A stretch of 21,159 nucleotides of DNA, taken from the NCBI GenBank assembly GCA_035493495.1, contig DATJIG010000129.1, positions 1 to 21,159 of the forward strand, in the 5' to 3' direction. Below are positions 7,908 to 14,877 of this stretch, one piece after another; position 1 is the stretch's first letter, and each line of letters starts with the position of its first letter. The stretch comes from DATJIG01 sp035493495 (GTDB lineage Bacteria; Pseudomonadota; Alphaproteobacteria; SMXQ01). The translations under genes were made by a program, and so were the position numbers. Below the pieces are notes generated by a model. The model saw only the letters and a list, made by a program, of their open reading frames with translations. It was not told the DNA's origin and searched no databases.

Positions 7908-10144
7908 GGCTGGGTGTCCGCCACCGCGCGTTCCAGCCATTCGGCAAGGGCTGAAACCGGCGCCGGATCGTCGAATGCCCGGCGTGTCCGTTCGGTCACT
8001 TTGACGCGCATCGCTTGGCGGAACTCCGGGTCCAGCCCGAGCCGCGCCGCCAGTTGCACGTATCCGTCGAGATCCGGCGCGATCAGTTCGCTGAGGCCCG
8101 CTAGGGTGAGGATGCCGTGGGTGTGATGTGCCCGCATCGTGTCGCCGGGCATGGTCACGACGGGGGCGCCCATCGCCAGCGCCTCGAGCGTCGAATTGAA
8201 TCCCGACCAGCCGAGGGAATCCAGCACGACATCGGCCGCCTGATTGAGCGCGAGGAACGATTCCTCTGACAGCCGCGGCAGGAACACGATGCGCCCCTCG
8301 GCGGCGATGCGGTCGACCGCCAGGCGCTGGGTCAGCCGGCCGCAGATGATATCGGTGATCGCCGGCGACGGATGGGTGATGAACACGAAGGCGGCATCGG
8401 GCACCGCGCGGGCGATGCGCGCGATCGCCTCGTCCTGGAGCGGCAGCAGCTTGAACAGCGACTGCGCGCACACGTAAACGGTGCGGCCGGACTCCTTGAG
8501 CGCGCGGACCTCGTCGGGAACGGCGCCCGGCACGCGGTCCGGCCACGGATACGACACCGAGAGATTCGGCAACCGCACCAGTCGCTCGCTGTAGTGACGC
8601 TCGCCGTCGTTGGGCTCCATCAGGTCGCCGGTGAGCCAGGCGTCGATCGACGCCAGGCCGCTGGTGACCGGATGGCCGAAGCCGGTCGCCTGCACCGGCG
8701 CGAGCCGCAGCGCCGCCGGCACCTGCACCAGCGCGTCCATGCCGATGTCGAGCCAGATCAGCGCGTCGAGTTTTTCCGCGCCGATGCGTTCGATCAGGCT
8801 CTTCTGGTCGAGACCGGCACAGTCGATCCAGCGTGCGTCCTTCCGCAGGCGGTCGGTCCAGTCGTCGGTGAGTCCTCCGAGACGGAACACCGTGATCTCG
8901 AAGCGGTCACGCGGCAGATCGGTGATCCAGCAGCCGTGGCTCTTCATCACGCTATGGCGGTAGAGATTCGATGACGCGAAGCCGACGCGGATGCGCTGCC
9001 CTCGACTCCCGGTCAACGACTTCGCGTGGTCGGGATAGGCGGCGCGCGCGATGCGGGAGATCAGGCGCCCGTAACGCTCCTGCAGGTCGCGGACATCGCC
9101 GCCGGTGTAGTGGAGGTAGAAATCGGTGGCGGAACTCACCGCGTCGAGAATGGCCGGGAGATCCGTCGCCAGATGCGGCCCGACGTCTTCGGTGAGTTGC
9201 GCGAGGTCGTCGGAAAACCGCTCTCGCTCCCGGGCGATCTCGTCGTCGCTGCCGTAGGCCTTGGGGAACGACAGAAGCCGCGCCCAGCGCGCACGCCAAT
9301 CGCGTGGATCGTCGCGGGTCAGCTCATCGAGGGCGCCCCGCCCCTCACGCGTGCGTCCGGCCGAGATCAGCGCCGTCGCCCATCCGAAGCGCGCCTGCCG
9401 GTCGCCTGGCCGGAGCGCCAGCAGGCGCTCGAAAAAGCCGAGCGCCTCCTCCGGCCGATGATCGGTGTTGCACAGCGAGCCGAGTTCGAGCAGCGCGTCG
9501 ATGTGATCCGGCACGAGCGTCAGCACCTGTCGGAATGCGGTCTCCGCCTCGGCGGTCCGGCCCTGCAACCGCAGCACCATTCCGAGCGCCGCGTGCGCAT
9601 CGGGCCACTGCAGCGCAAGGCGTACCGCGTCGCGGCACGAGCGCTCGGCGTCGGCGGGCAATCCCAGCGCCTGCTCGGCGAACGCCCGCGCGACAAGGAA
9701 ATCCGGACGCTCGGCGCCGGCCGACTCGACCTCGCGCAGGCGCGCGCGCGCCTCCTCCGGCCGACCGAGCTGGAGCAAAACCTTGGCGAGCGCGATGCAG
9801 GCGTCGAGGCGGCGCGGATCGTCCGACGGGATGCCGGCGAATAGTCGTTCGGCCGCGGCGAAATCGCCGCGCATCGCAGCGACCTTGCCGTGATTGAGCA
9901 GCCAGCCGGAGACACCCGGTGCCTCCGCCTCGGCGGCGCTCATCAAGTCGTCGGCCTCGTCGAGTTTGCCGTGGGAGGCGGCGATCAGTCCGAGATGATG
10001 AAGCGCTTCGGCGTTGCGCGGGGCTTGGGCGAGAATCCGGCGATAGATCGCCTCGGCCTCCCTGAGACGCCCCGCACGGTGATGCTCGACCGCCGCCGCG
10101 AGGGCGCGGTTCTGATCGTCGTGCTGTCGCTCGTCGGCGGTCAA
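7904..10144 (-). CDS. TPR protein with GT41 (OGT/SPINDLY-like) glycosyltransferase domain, copy 2
   Basis: 746 residues. Eight contiguous 34-residue TPR units span about 16-287, followed by a linker (HYTGGDVRDLQERYG) and a GT-B catalytic region of the O-GlcNAc transferase/SPINDLY family. Alignable positions include a His in SSNLYRHS (matching the catalytic His of human OGT), Lys in AQSLFKLLP (matching the UDP-phosphate-binding Lys), and GWSGFNSTLEALAMGAPVV in the nucleotide-sugar region, where OGT has a His that is absent here. The family transfers a sugar from a nucleotide donor to Ser/Thr of proteins in the cytoplasm, and TPRs select targets. The donor (GlcNAc, fucose or other) cannot be read. 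The start is TTG 10144, placed directly after the TGA of the preceding gene in the same frame, with AGAAGG 5 nt upstream. No other start precedes TPR1. It is a clear paralogue of the gene at 10866-13091. Confidence 0.9.
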   Translation of the reverse strand: MTADERQHDDQNRALAAAVEHHRAGRLREAEAIYRRILAQAPRNAEALHHLGLIAASHGKLDEADDLMSAAEAEAPGVSGWLLNHGKVAAMRGDFAAAERLFAGIPSDDPRRLDACIALAKVLLQLGRPEEARARLREVESAGAERPDFLVARAFAEQALGLPADAERSCRDAVRLALQWPDAHAALGMVLRLQGRTAEAETAFRQVLTLVPDHIDALLELGSLCNTDHRPEEALGFFERLLALRPGDRQARFGWATALISAGRTREGRGALDELTRDDPRDWRARWARLLSFPKAYGSDDEIARERERFSDDLAQLTEDVGPHLATDLPAILDAVSSATDFYLHYTGGDVRDLQERYGRLISRIARAAYPDHAKSLTGSRGQRIRVGFASSNLYRHSVMKSHGCWITDLPRDRFEITVFRLGGLTDDWTDRLRKDARWIDCAGLDQKSLIERIGAEKLDALIWLDIGMDALVQVPAALRLAPVQATGFGHPVTSGLASIDAWLTGDLMEPNDGERHYSERLVRLPNLSVSYPWPDRVPGAVPDEVRALKESGRTVYVCAQSLFKLLPLQDEAIARIARAVPDAAFVFITHPSPAITDIICGRLTQRLAVDRIAAEGRIVFLPRLSEESFLALNQAADVVLDSLGWSGFNSTLEALAMGAPVVTMPGDTMRAHHTHGILTLAGLSELIAPDLDGYVQLAARLGLDPEFRQAMRVKVTERTRRAFDDPAPVSALAEWLERAVADTQP

Positions 10145-10828
10145 TCAGACCTTCTGCACGGCGTCGTAGACGTGCCGCTCATCGCCGATATGGCGGACAT
10201 AGCCGGGTCCGGTGAGGATCACTGCGGAGTACATCCGCGCCTTGTAGGCTTCGGCGATGGCGTGCTCGCGCCAGTACGGCGCGTACTTGCCGCCGATGTA
10301 CAGGTAGTCCTTGAGGCGGCGCAGCCCGGGATTGAAGCTGAACCCGTGGAACAGCGCTTTCGCGAAGTAGTTGTACTGCACCCGGCGATATTCGATCTGC
10401 TCCTCGCCGCGGAACGCGAAATGCACCTCGGAATCCAGCGGATGCCCGCCGGTGTCGTTCTCGGCGCGGATCCATACCTGCAGCGCGCCCCGGCAATTGT
10501 GGAGGATCGCCTTCGACGGCTCGATGAAACCCGGGCGGTAGAATTCCCAGTCGTCCTCGCAGTGGAAGATGTAGCGGGTCTTGACGCGCGCATAGGCGTC
10601 GTCGATACACTCCAACTGCCCGCGCTTCTGCGGATGTTCGATCCACGTGATCGGAAACTGCGCGTACTTCTTCTTCAGGCGATCGTTGATGCCGGGAACC
10701 GCGCTGTCCTCGGTGATGAAGTATTCCTTGATCGGATACGTGTTGAATCGCAGGAACGAGTCGAGCGTGATCTCCAGCAGGTCCTGACGACCGCACGATG
10801 TGGCGACAAAGGTGACGTCCGAATCCAT
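10145..10828 (-). CDS. Small GT-A-like glycosyltransferase
   Basis: 227 residues from ATG 10828. The N-terminus VTFVATSCGRQDLLEITLDSF resembles the nucleotide-binding start of GT2/GT-A enzymes, and FHCEDDWEF (88-96) supplies an acidic metal-binding motif of the DxD kind. The remainder (RRLKDYLYIGGKYAPYWREH) is not a motif I can name. It probably transfers a sugar from a nucleotide donor in the cytoplasm. Lying between two TPR-GT41 genes (37 nt after one, 0 nt before the other), it may extend the first sugar placed by a GT41 enzyme, or modify the same target. This role is inferred from position only. Its TGA stop is in frame with the following TTG, so the two genes share one frame separated by a single stop. 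Confidence 0.78.
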   Translation of the reverse strand: MDSDVTFVATSCGRQDLLEITLDSFLRFNTYPIKEYFITEDSAVPGINDRLKKKYAQFPITWIEHPQKRGQLECIDDAYARVKTRYIFHCEDDWEFYRPGFIEPSKAILHNCRGALQVWIRAENDTGGHPLDSEVHFAFRGEEQIEYRRVQYNYFAKALFHGFSFNPGLRRLKDYLYIGGKYAPYWREHAIAEAYKARMYSAVILTGPGYVRHIGDERHVYDAVQKV

Positions 10829-10865
10829 TGCGCGTGCTATCCGCTGAAGCGAGCTCGGCCCGATC

Positions 10866-13091
10866 TCAGGCCGGCGGCATCTTATAGGTCACCATCCGCT
10901 CGATCCAATCGGCGAATGCCGCCACCGCCGTTCCGTCGCCGAACGGACGTTCGTGCCGTTCCTGCACCCGTTGCCGCACTCTTTGCCGGAGATCGGCATC
11001 ACGCCCCAGCCGAACGGCGAGACCGACGTATTCGTCGGAATTGCCCGCGATCAGTTCGTCGAGACCGGCCATTTTGAGGACTCCGTACGCGTGCCGCGCC
11101 CGCACGGTTTCGCCGGGGCAGGTCACCACGGGAGCGCCCATCGCCAGCGCCTCCATGGTCGAGTTGAATCCCGACCAGCCGAAGGAATCGAGCACGAGGT
11201 CGGCGTCGCGGTTGGCCGCGAGGAAATCGCCCTGGGCGAGCCGCGGCAGGAACACGATGCGATCCTCCGTCAGTCCGCGCGCCTGCAGGCGTGCGACGAG
11301 TCGCTTCCGAACCGCGTCGGTGACCGCGGCCGCTCCATGGGAGATGAGCACGAGCGTCGCATCGGGCACGCCCTCCAGGATGCGGGCGAAGACGTCGTCC
11401 TGCTGTGGAATCAGCTTGAACAGCGACTGAGCGCAGAACATTACGAGTCGGCCGTCGGACTTGAGCCGCCGCATCTCGGCCGGCGTCTCGCCGACGGCGT
11501 CGCGCGGCCATGGATAGGCGACCGACAGGTTGGGCAGCCGGACCAGCGGCTCGGTGTAATGGCGATCGCCCTCCAGCCCTTCCATCGCATCGCTCGACAG
11601 GAACGCGTCCATCGTCGCGAAGCCCGTCGTCACCGGGTGACCGATCCCGACCGCCTGCACCGGCGCCAGTCGCAGCGCCGCGGGCACCTGCACCTGCGGA
11701 TCCATACCGATGTCGGGCCAGATCATCGCATCCAGCGATTCGCCCGCGATGCGCGCGATCAGCGCCTTCTGGTCGAGCATTGAGGCGTCGATCCACCGCG
11801 TCCCGGCCTTCAGCTCCTCGGTGCGCCAGTCGCTCGGGCCGCTGAGCTGGAACACCACGACGTCGAAGCGGTCGCGCGGCAGATCGCTGATCCAGCAGCC
11901 GTGGGTCTTGGTCATGCTGTGGTGATTGAGGAACGATGACGCGAATCCGACCCGCAGGCGCCGCCCCGCCATGGGCGGTCGCCTCAAGGGCAACGCGAAC
12001 TCCGGATACGCTGCGGCGGCGATGCGGCCGATCAGTCGCCCGTAGCGCTCCTGCAGATCGCGGACGTCACCGCCGGTGTAGTGGATGTGGAACGGCGTGC
12101 CGAGATTGACGGCCGCGGCCATGGCCGCGGCATCGGTCGCCAGATGCGCCTCGACGTCGCGCTCGAGCCGCGCCAGCTCGTCGGAAAAGCGCCGGCGCTC
12201 GTCCGCGATCTCGGCGTCGCTCTCGTAGACGATGGGAAGCGCCAGCAGATTGGCCCAGCGCACGTTCCAGTTCCGCGGGTGCTCGGCGGCGAGCTGTTCG
12301 AGCACGGGCCTGCCCTCGCCGACGCGGCCGGCGGCGACCAGAGACGTGCCGAGCCCGTAGCGCGCATCGATCGAATCGGGGCGCACTCGCAGCGCCCGCT
12401 CGAATGTGGCGATCGCTTGCTCCGGCTGCTTCAGCGACTGACGCACGAGCCCGATGTTGACCAGCGCGTCGACGTGCTCCGGCTGGAGGCTGAGCGCCCG
12501 TGCGCAGGCCGCCTCGGCCTCGGCGTAGCGGCCCTGGCGCCGCAGCACGTAGCCCAGGTTATTGTGGGCATTGGCCCAGTCCGGCGCGCGATCGACCGCG
12601 CCGCGGCACAGGAGCTCGGCCTCGACCGCCGAGCCGGTCTCCTGCTCGACCAGGCCGCGCGTGGTCAGCAGGTCGGGGCGTGCCGGTGCGAGCCGCGCCG
12701 CTTTTTCGAGCCACGGCCGCGCCGCCTTGGCATCCCTGAGTTGCAACAGTACCGAGCCGAGCGCGATCAGGGCGTCGACGTTTCCGGGCTCGGCGTCGGC
12801 CGCGCGCTCGAACAGCGCGCGAGCGCGTGGCAGATCGCCGCGCATCCCGGCGAGACGCCCGTGGTTGAACAACCAGTCGGCATGGCGCGGCTGCAGCTCG
12901 AGCGAGCGCGCCATCAGCCGGTCGGCCTCGTCGTGCCGACCGCTTGCCGCGGCGATCAGTCCGAGATGATGCAGCGCGTCGGCGTTGGCCGGGTCGCTCG
13001 CGAGGATCTTGCGGTAAATGCGTTCTGCGGCATCAAGTCGTCCGGCGTCGTGCTCCGCGAAGGCCTCGGCCAGTGTGGCCGCGGCAGTCAC
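10866..13091 (-). CDS. TPR protein with GT41 (OGT/SPINDLY-like) glycosyltransferase domain, copy 1
   Basis: 741 residues from GTG 13091, whose bases overlap the TGA of the upstream DUF1345 gene (GTGA). The open frame continues to 13391, but that part is a shadow of DUF1345. Eight contiguous 34-residue TPRs (about 8-279) precede a GT-B catalytic region of the OGT/SPINDLY family with SSFLNHHS (catalytic-type His), AQSLFKLIP (donor-binding-type Lys) and GWSGFNSTMEALAMGAPVV. As in copy 2, the His seen in human OGT's nucleotide loop is missing. Long colinear stretches are shared with copy 2, for example GGDVRDLQERYGRLI and VQVPAALRLAPVQA, so the pair arose by duplication. The likely role is cytoplasmic protein O-glycosylation. 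Two copies with diverged TPRs suggest different targets, which is an inference. Confidence 0.9.
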   Translation of the reverse strand: MTAAATLAEAFAEHDAGRLDAAERIYRKILASDPANADALHHLGLIAAASGRHDEADRLMARSLELQPRHADWLFNHGRLAGMRGDLPRARALFERAADAEPGNVDALIALGSVLLQLRDAKAARPWLEKAARLAPARPDLLTTRGLVEQETGSAVEAELLCRGAVDRAPDWANAHNNLGYVLRRQGRYAEAEAACARALSLQPEHVDALVNIGLVRQSLKQPEQAIATFERALRVRPDSIDARYGLGTSLVAAGRVGEGRPVLEQLAAEHPRNWNVRWANLLALPIVYESDAEIADERRRFSDELARLERDVEAHLATDAAAMAAAVNLGTPFHIHYTGGDVRDLQERYGRLIGRIAAAAYPEFALPLRRPPMAGRRLRVGFASSFLNHHSMTKTHGCWISDLPRDRFDVVVFQLSGPSDWRTEELKAGTRWIDASMLDQKALIARIAGESLDAMIWPDIGMDPQVQVPAALRLAPVQAVGIGHPVTTGFATMDAFLSSDAMEGLEGDRHYTEPLVRLPNLSVAYPWPRDAVGETPAEMRRLKSDGRLVMFCAQSLFKLIPQQDDVFARILEGVPDATLVLISHGAAAVTDAVRKRLVARLQARGLTEDRIVFLPRLAQGDFLAANRDADLVLDSFGWSGFNSTMEALAMGAPVVTCPGETVRARHAYGVLKMAGLDELIAGNSDEYVGLAVRLGRDADLRQRVRQRVQERHERPFGDGTAVAAFADWIERMVTYKMPPA

Positions 13092-13747
13092 TTCGTCAGC
13101 TCCGCAAGCGCGCTCACCGCCAGCGCCAGGATCACGGTGTTGAAGAAAAACGAGGCGATGCTGTGAATGAGCGTCGCGCGACGCATGTAGGTGCGGCACA
13201 CCTGGACATCCGAGACCTGCGCTGTCATCGCCACGACGAACGAGTAGTAGAGAAAGTCCATCGCCATCGGCTCGTCGTCGCCCGGGAAGATCAGGCCTCC
13301 GGCGTCGCGGTGCTGGCCGCCGTCGAGCGCGACCTGGCCGTAGTAAAGGTGGGCGTAGTGGAAGGCCATGATGGTGTGGAACGTCAGCCATCCGAGCGGC
13401 ACCCCGGCGACGGCCAGCAGCAGGTGCAAAGCGCCGGGCTGTTGCGGATAGCCGAGCAGCGTGACGATCGAATAGAAGCTGATGACGACCGCGAACAGCG
13501 TGATGAGGACAATGAGGGTGATGCCCTCGTCCTCGCTGGTGGCGCGCTCGCGCAACTGCTTTGGCGTCGCGGCCATGAACGCCAGCGCGACCGACACCAG
13601 GTAGCTCGCGAAGAACGCGTCGCCGGCGGTGACGGCGCGCAGATCGGGCGGGAATCCCGTCATCGCCAGCCAGACGACGATTCCGACCAGCGCCGAGAGG
13701 TAGAACCGGAAGTGGTGGCCGACGTGGCCGAGGGTTCTGGCGATCAT
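13088..13747 (-). CDS. DUF1345 family membrane protein
   Basis: 219 residues from ATG 13747 (the frame extends to 13852, but that part overlaps the desaturase). Several hydrophobic helices are visible: about 16-32, 44-60, 78-98, 108-128 and 195-215. The DUF1345 signature is recognisable as FHYAHLYY, GGLIFPGDDEP and MDFLYYSFVVAMTAQVSDV, then RRATLIH. The function of this family is not established. It lies 16 nt after the desaturase and overlaps the next gene by 4 nt, so the three are almost certainly co-translated. The acidic FPGDDEP loop and conserved histidines are typical of the family, and a catalytic role has not been shown. Confidence 0.85.
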   Translation of the reverse strand: MIARTLGHVGHHFRFYLSALVGIVVWLAMTGFPPDLRAVTAGDAFFASYLVSVALAFMAATPKQLRERATSEDEGITLIVLITLFAVVISFYSIVTLLGYPQQPGALHLLLAVAGVPLGWLTFHTIMAFHYAHLYYGQVALDGGQHRDAGGLIFPGDDEPMAMDFLYYSFVVAMTAQVSDVQVCRTYMRRATLIHSIASFFFNTVILALAVSALAELTK

Positions 13748-13763
13748 CGACCCCGTCGCGGTG

Positions 13764-14678
13764 TCACCGCGCCGGCAGCGAGCGGTCGAGGAACCCGAGC
13801 GCGTGCGACCAGCGGATCGTACGCACCCCGGCCGCCTTCTGCTGATCGGCAATCGCCGCGTGCAGCGCCTTCATCTGCGTCCAATGCACCTTCGGACGAT
13901 AGTGATGCTCGGCATGATAGCCGTTGTTCATCCACGTCCAGTTGTAGAGCCGGCTGTAGGTCGAGACGCCCCAGGCGATCGGCCGGTCGGGGTCGGCGCC
14001 GAAGTGCTCGTAGAAGCCGTTGAGCGACGAGAGCGACTGGCCAAAGTAGTAGAACGGCACCAGCGCCAGCACGGCGCGCCAGTCGAGCCACAGCAGCGCA
14101 ACATAGAACACGGCGACGATGCCGAGCTCGATCTTGGCGAAGCGCGCGTCCTCGGGATGCTTCACCGAGATCTTGCGCAGGAGCTCGCCGGGATCGTCGC
14201 GGAAGTAGCTCTTGAAGGTGTAGGCCCACGGATTCTCGGCGCGCCCGTCCTTGCCGTAGCGGTAGATCGACAGGTAGTCGATGGTGTTTCCGTCCGGGCC
14301 CGGACGATCCATGTTGCCGACGTGGTGCCACAGATGGACGTAGTGATACATCGCCTGGGAGAACCCGATGGTCACCGACAGCAGCACGCTGAACGCGCGG
14401 TTCAGCGGATGCCACGTGAAGTACGGGTTATGGATGAAATTGTGGGCGATCGAGTTGATGCTCCACGACAGGCTCACCGCGTACAGGAATCCGCAGGCGA
14501 GGAACAGCGGCCAGCTCATGGCATGGAAGGACGCCACCAGCGCGATCACCGCCGCGCAGTGCAGGATGCCGAGGGTGACCGGGATCGCGTCCCAGCAGGA
14601 GTGCGCCAGCAGCGGGCAATTCGACTTGAGCGACCGCAGTGCCGCGGATTGGCGCAGGTTCGGTGTGGCGTCGTCCAT
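13764..14678 (-). CDS. Membrane fatty acid desaturase / hydroxylase family protein
   Basis: 304 residues with the three histidine boxes of the di-iron membrane desaturase superfamily: HNFIH (79-83), HYVHLWHH (112-119) and HAEHH (255-259). Hydrophobic segments around 33-73, 95-110 and 180-215 anchor it in the inner membrane with the boxes on the cytoplasmic side. Members insert double bonds or hydroxyls into acyl chains, carotenoids or related lipids using O2. The precise substrate is unknown. ATG 14678 has no strong ribosome-binding site. An extended -10 element lies 25 nt upstream, so this is the first gene of the minus-strand run that continues into DUF1345 and the glycosyltransferases. A membrane-lipid enzyme heading a glycosyltransferase run is unusual. 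Confidence 0.88.
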   Translation of the reverse strand: MDDATPNLRQSAALRSLKSNCPLLAHSCWDAIPVTLGILHCAAVIALVASFHAMSWPLFLACGFLYAVSLSWSINSIAHNFIHNPYFTWHPLNRAFSVLLSVTIGFSQAMYHYVHLWHHVGNMDRPGPDGNTIDYLSIYRYGKDGRAENPWAYTFKSYFRDDPGELLRKISVKHPEDARFAKIELGIVAVFYVALLWLDWRAVLALVPFYYFGQSLSSLNGFYEHFGADPDRPIAWGVSTYSRLYNWTWMNNGYHAEHHYRPKVHWTQMKALHAAIADQQKAAGVRTIRWSHALGFLDRSLPAR

Positions 14679-14703
14679 GTGTGAAAACTCGTTGTGCGGC
14701 GGG

Positions 14704-14709
14704 ACTATA
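14704..14709 (-). promoter_or_regulatory. Extended -10 promoter of the desaturase-glycosyltransferase run
   Basis: The minus strand reads TTGCTATAGT. TATAGT matches 5 of 6 consensus bases and is preceded by TG one base away, an extended -10. No good -35 is seen, because that region is occupied by a 14-bp tandem repeat. Initiation near 14697 would leave a leader of about 20 nt. Confidence 0.55.
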
Positions 14710-14737
14710 GCAATAAACCCGGAGCAATAAACCCGGA
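14710..14737. repeat. Perfect 14-bp tandem repeat beside the desaturase promoter
   Basis: GCAATAAACCCGGA occurs twice with no gap (14710-14723 and 14724-14737). It spans the -10 to -40 region of the minus-strand promoter and lies about 40 nt upstream of a possible plus-strand promoter for the PQQ dehydrogenase. It could be a duplicated operator or a replication-slippage duplication. Confidence 0.8.
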
Positions 14738-14774
14738 GCCTTCCGCCGCAAATTAACGTCCCCGCGAGCGCGCC

Positions 14775-14802
14775 TTGGCCATCGGGTTGGCCTGGCTAAA
14801 AC
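14775..14802 (+). promoter_or_regulatory. Possible promoter for the PQQ-type dehydrogenase
   Basis: TTGGCC (14775-14780) and TAAAAC (14797-14802) are 16 nt apart, 4 of 6 matches each. This would start transcription near 14809, about 69 nt before ATG 14878. The assignment depends on weak hexamers. Confidence 0.3.
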
Positions 14803-14877
14803 GCCATGTCATAGTCACGGTCCCGGCCCTCCGCACCAGAATAACATCGGGACCCGCGCCGGGAATGGGAGGCATCG

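Noticed and set aside
10145..10828. Reading the small glycosyltransferase as a broken 5' part of the second GT41 gene (pseudogene)
   Set aside because: It has its own ATG and a complete-looking GT-A start, and the GT41 protein already has a full TPR array comparable to its paralogue. Two genes is the simpler reading, although the in-frame stop is reported as a finding.
13092..13391. N-terminal extension of the first GT41 gene
   Set aside because: The 100 residues are Arg/Pro-rich and overlap DUF1345 in another frame. GTG 13091 with a GTGA overlap and the TPR1 boundary give a better start.
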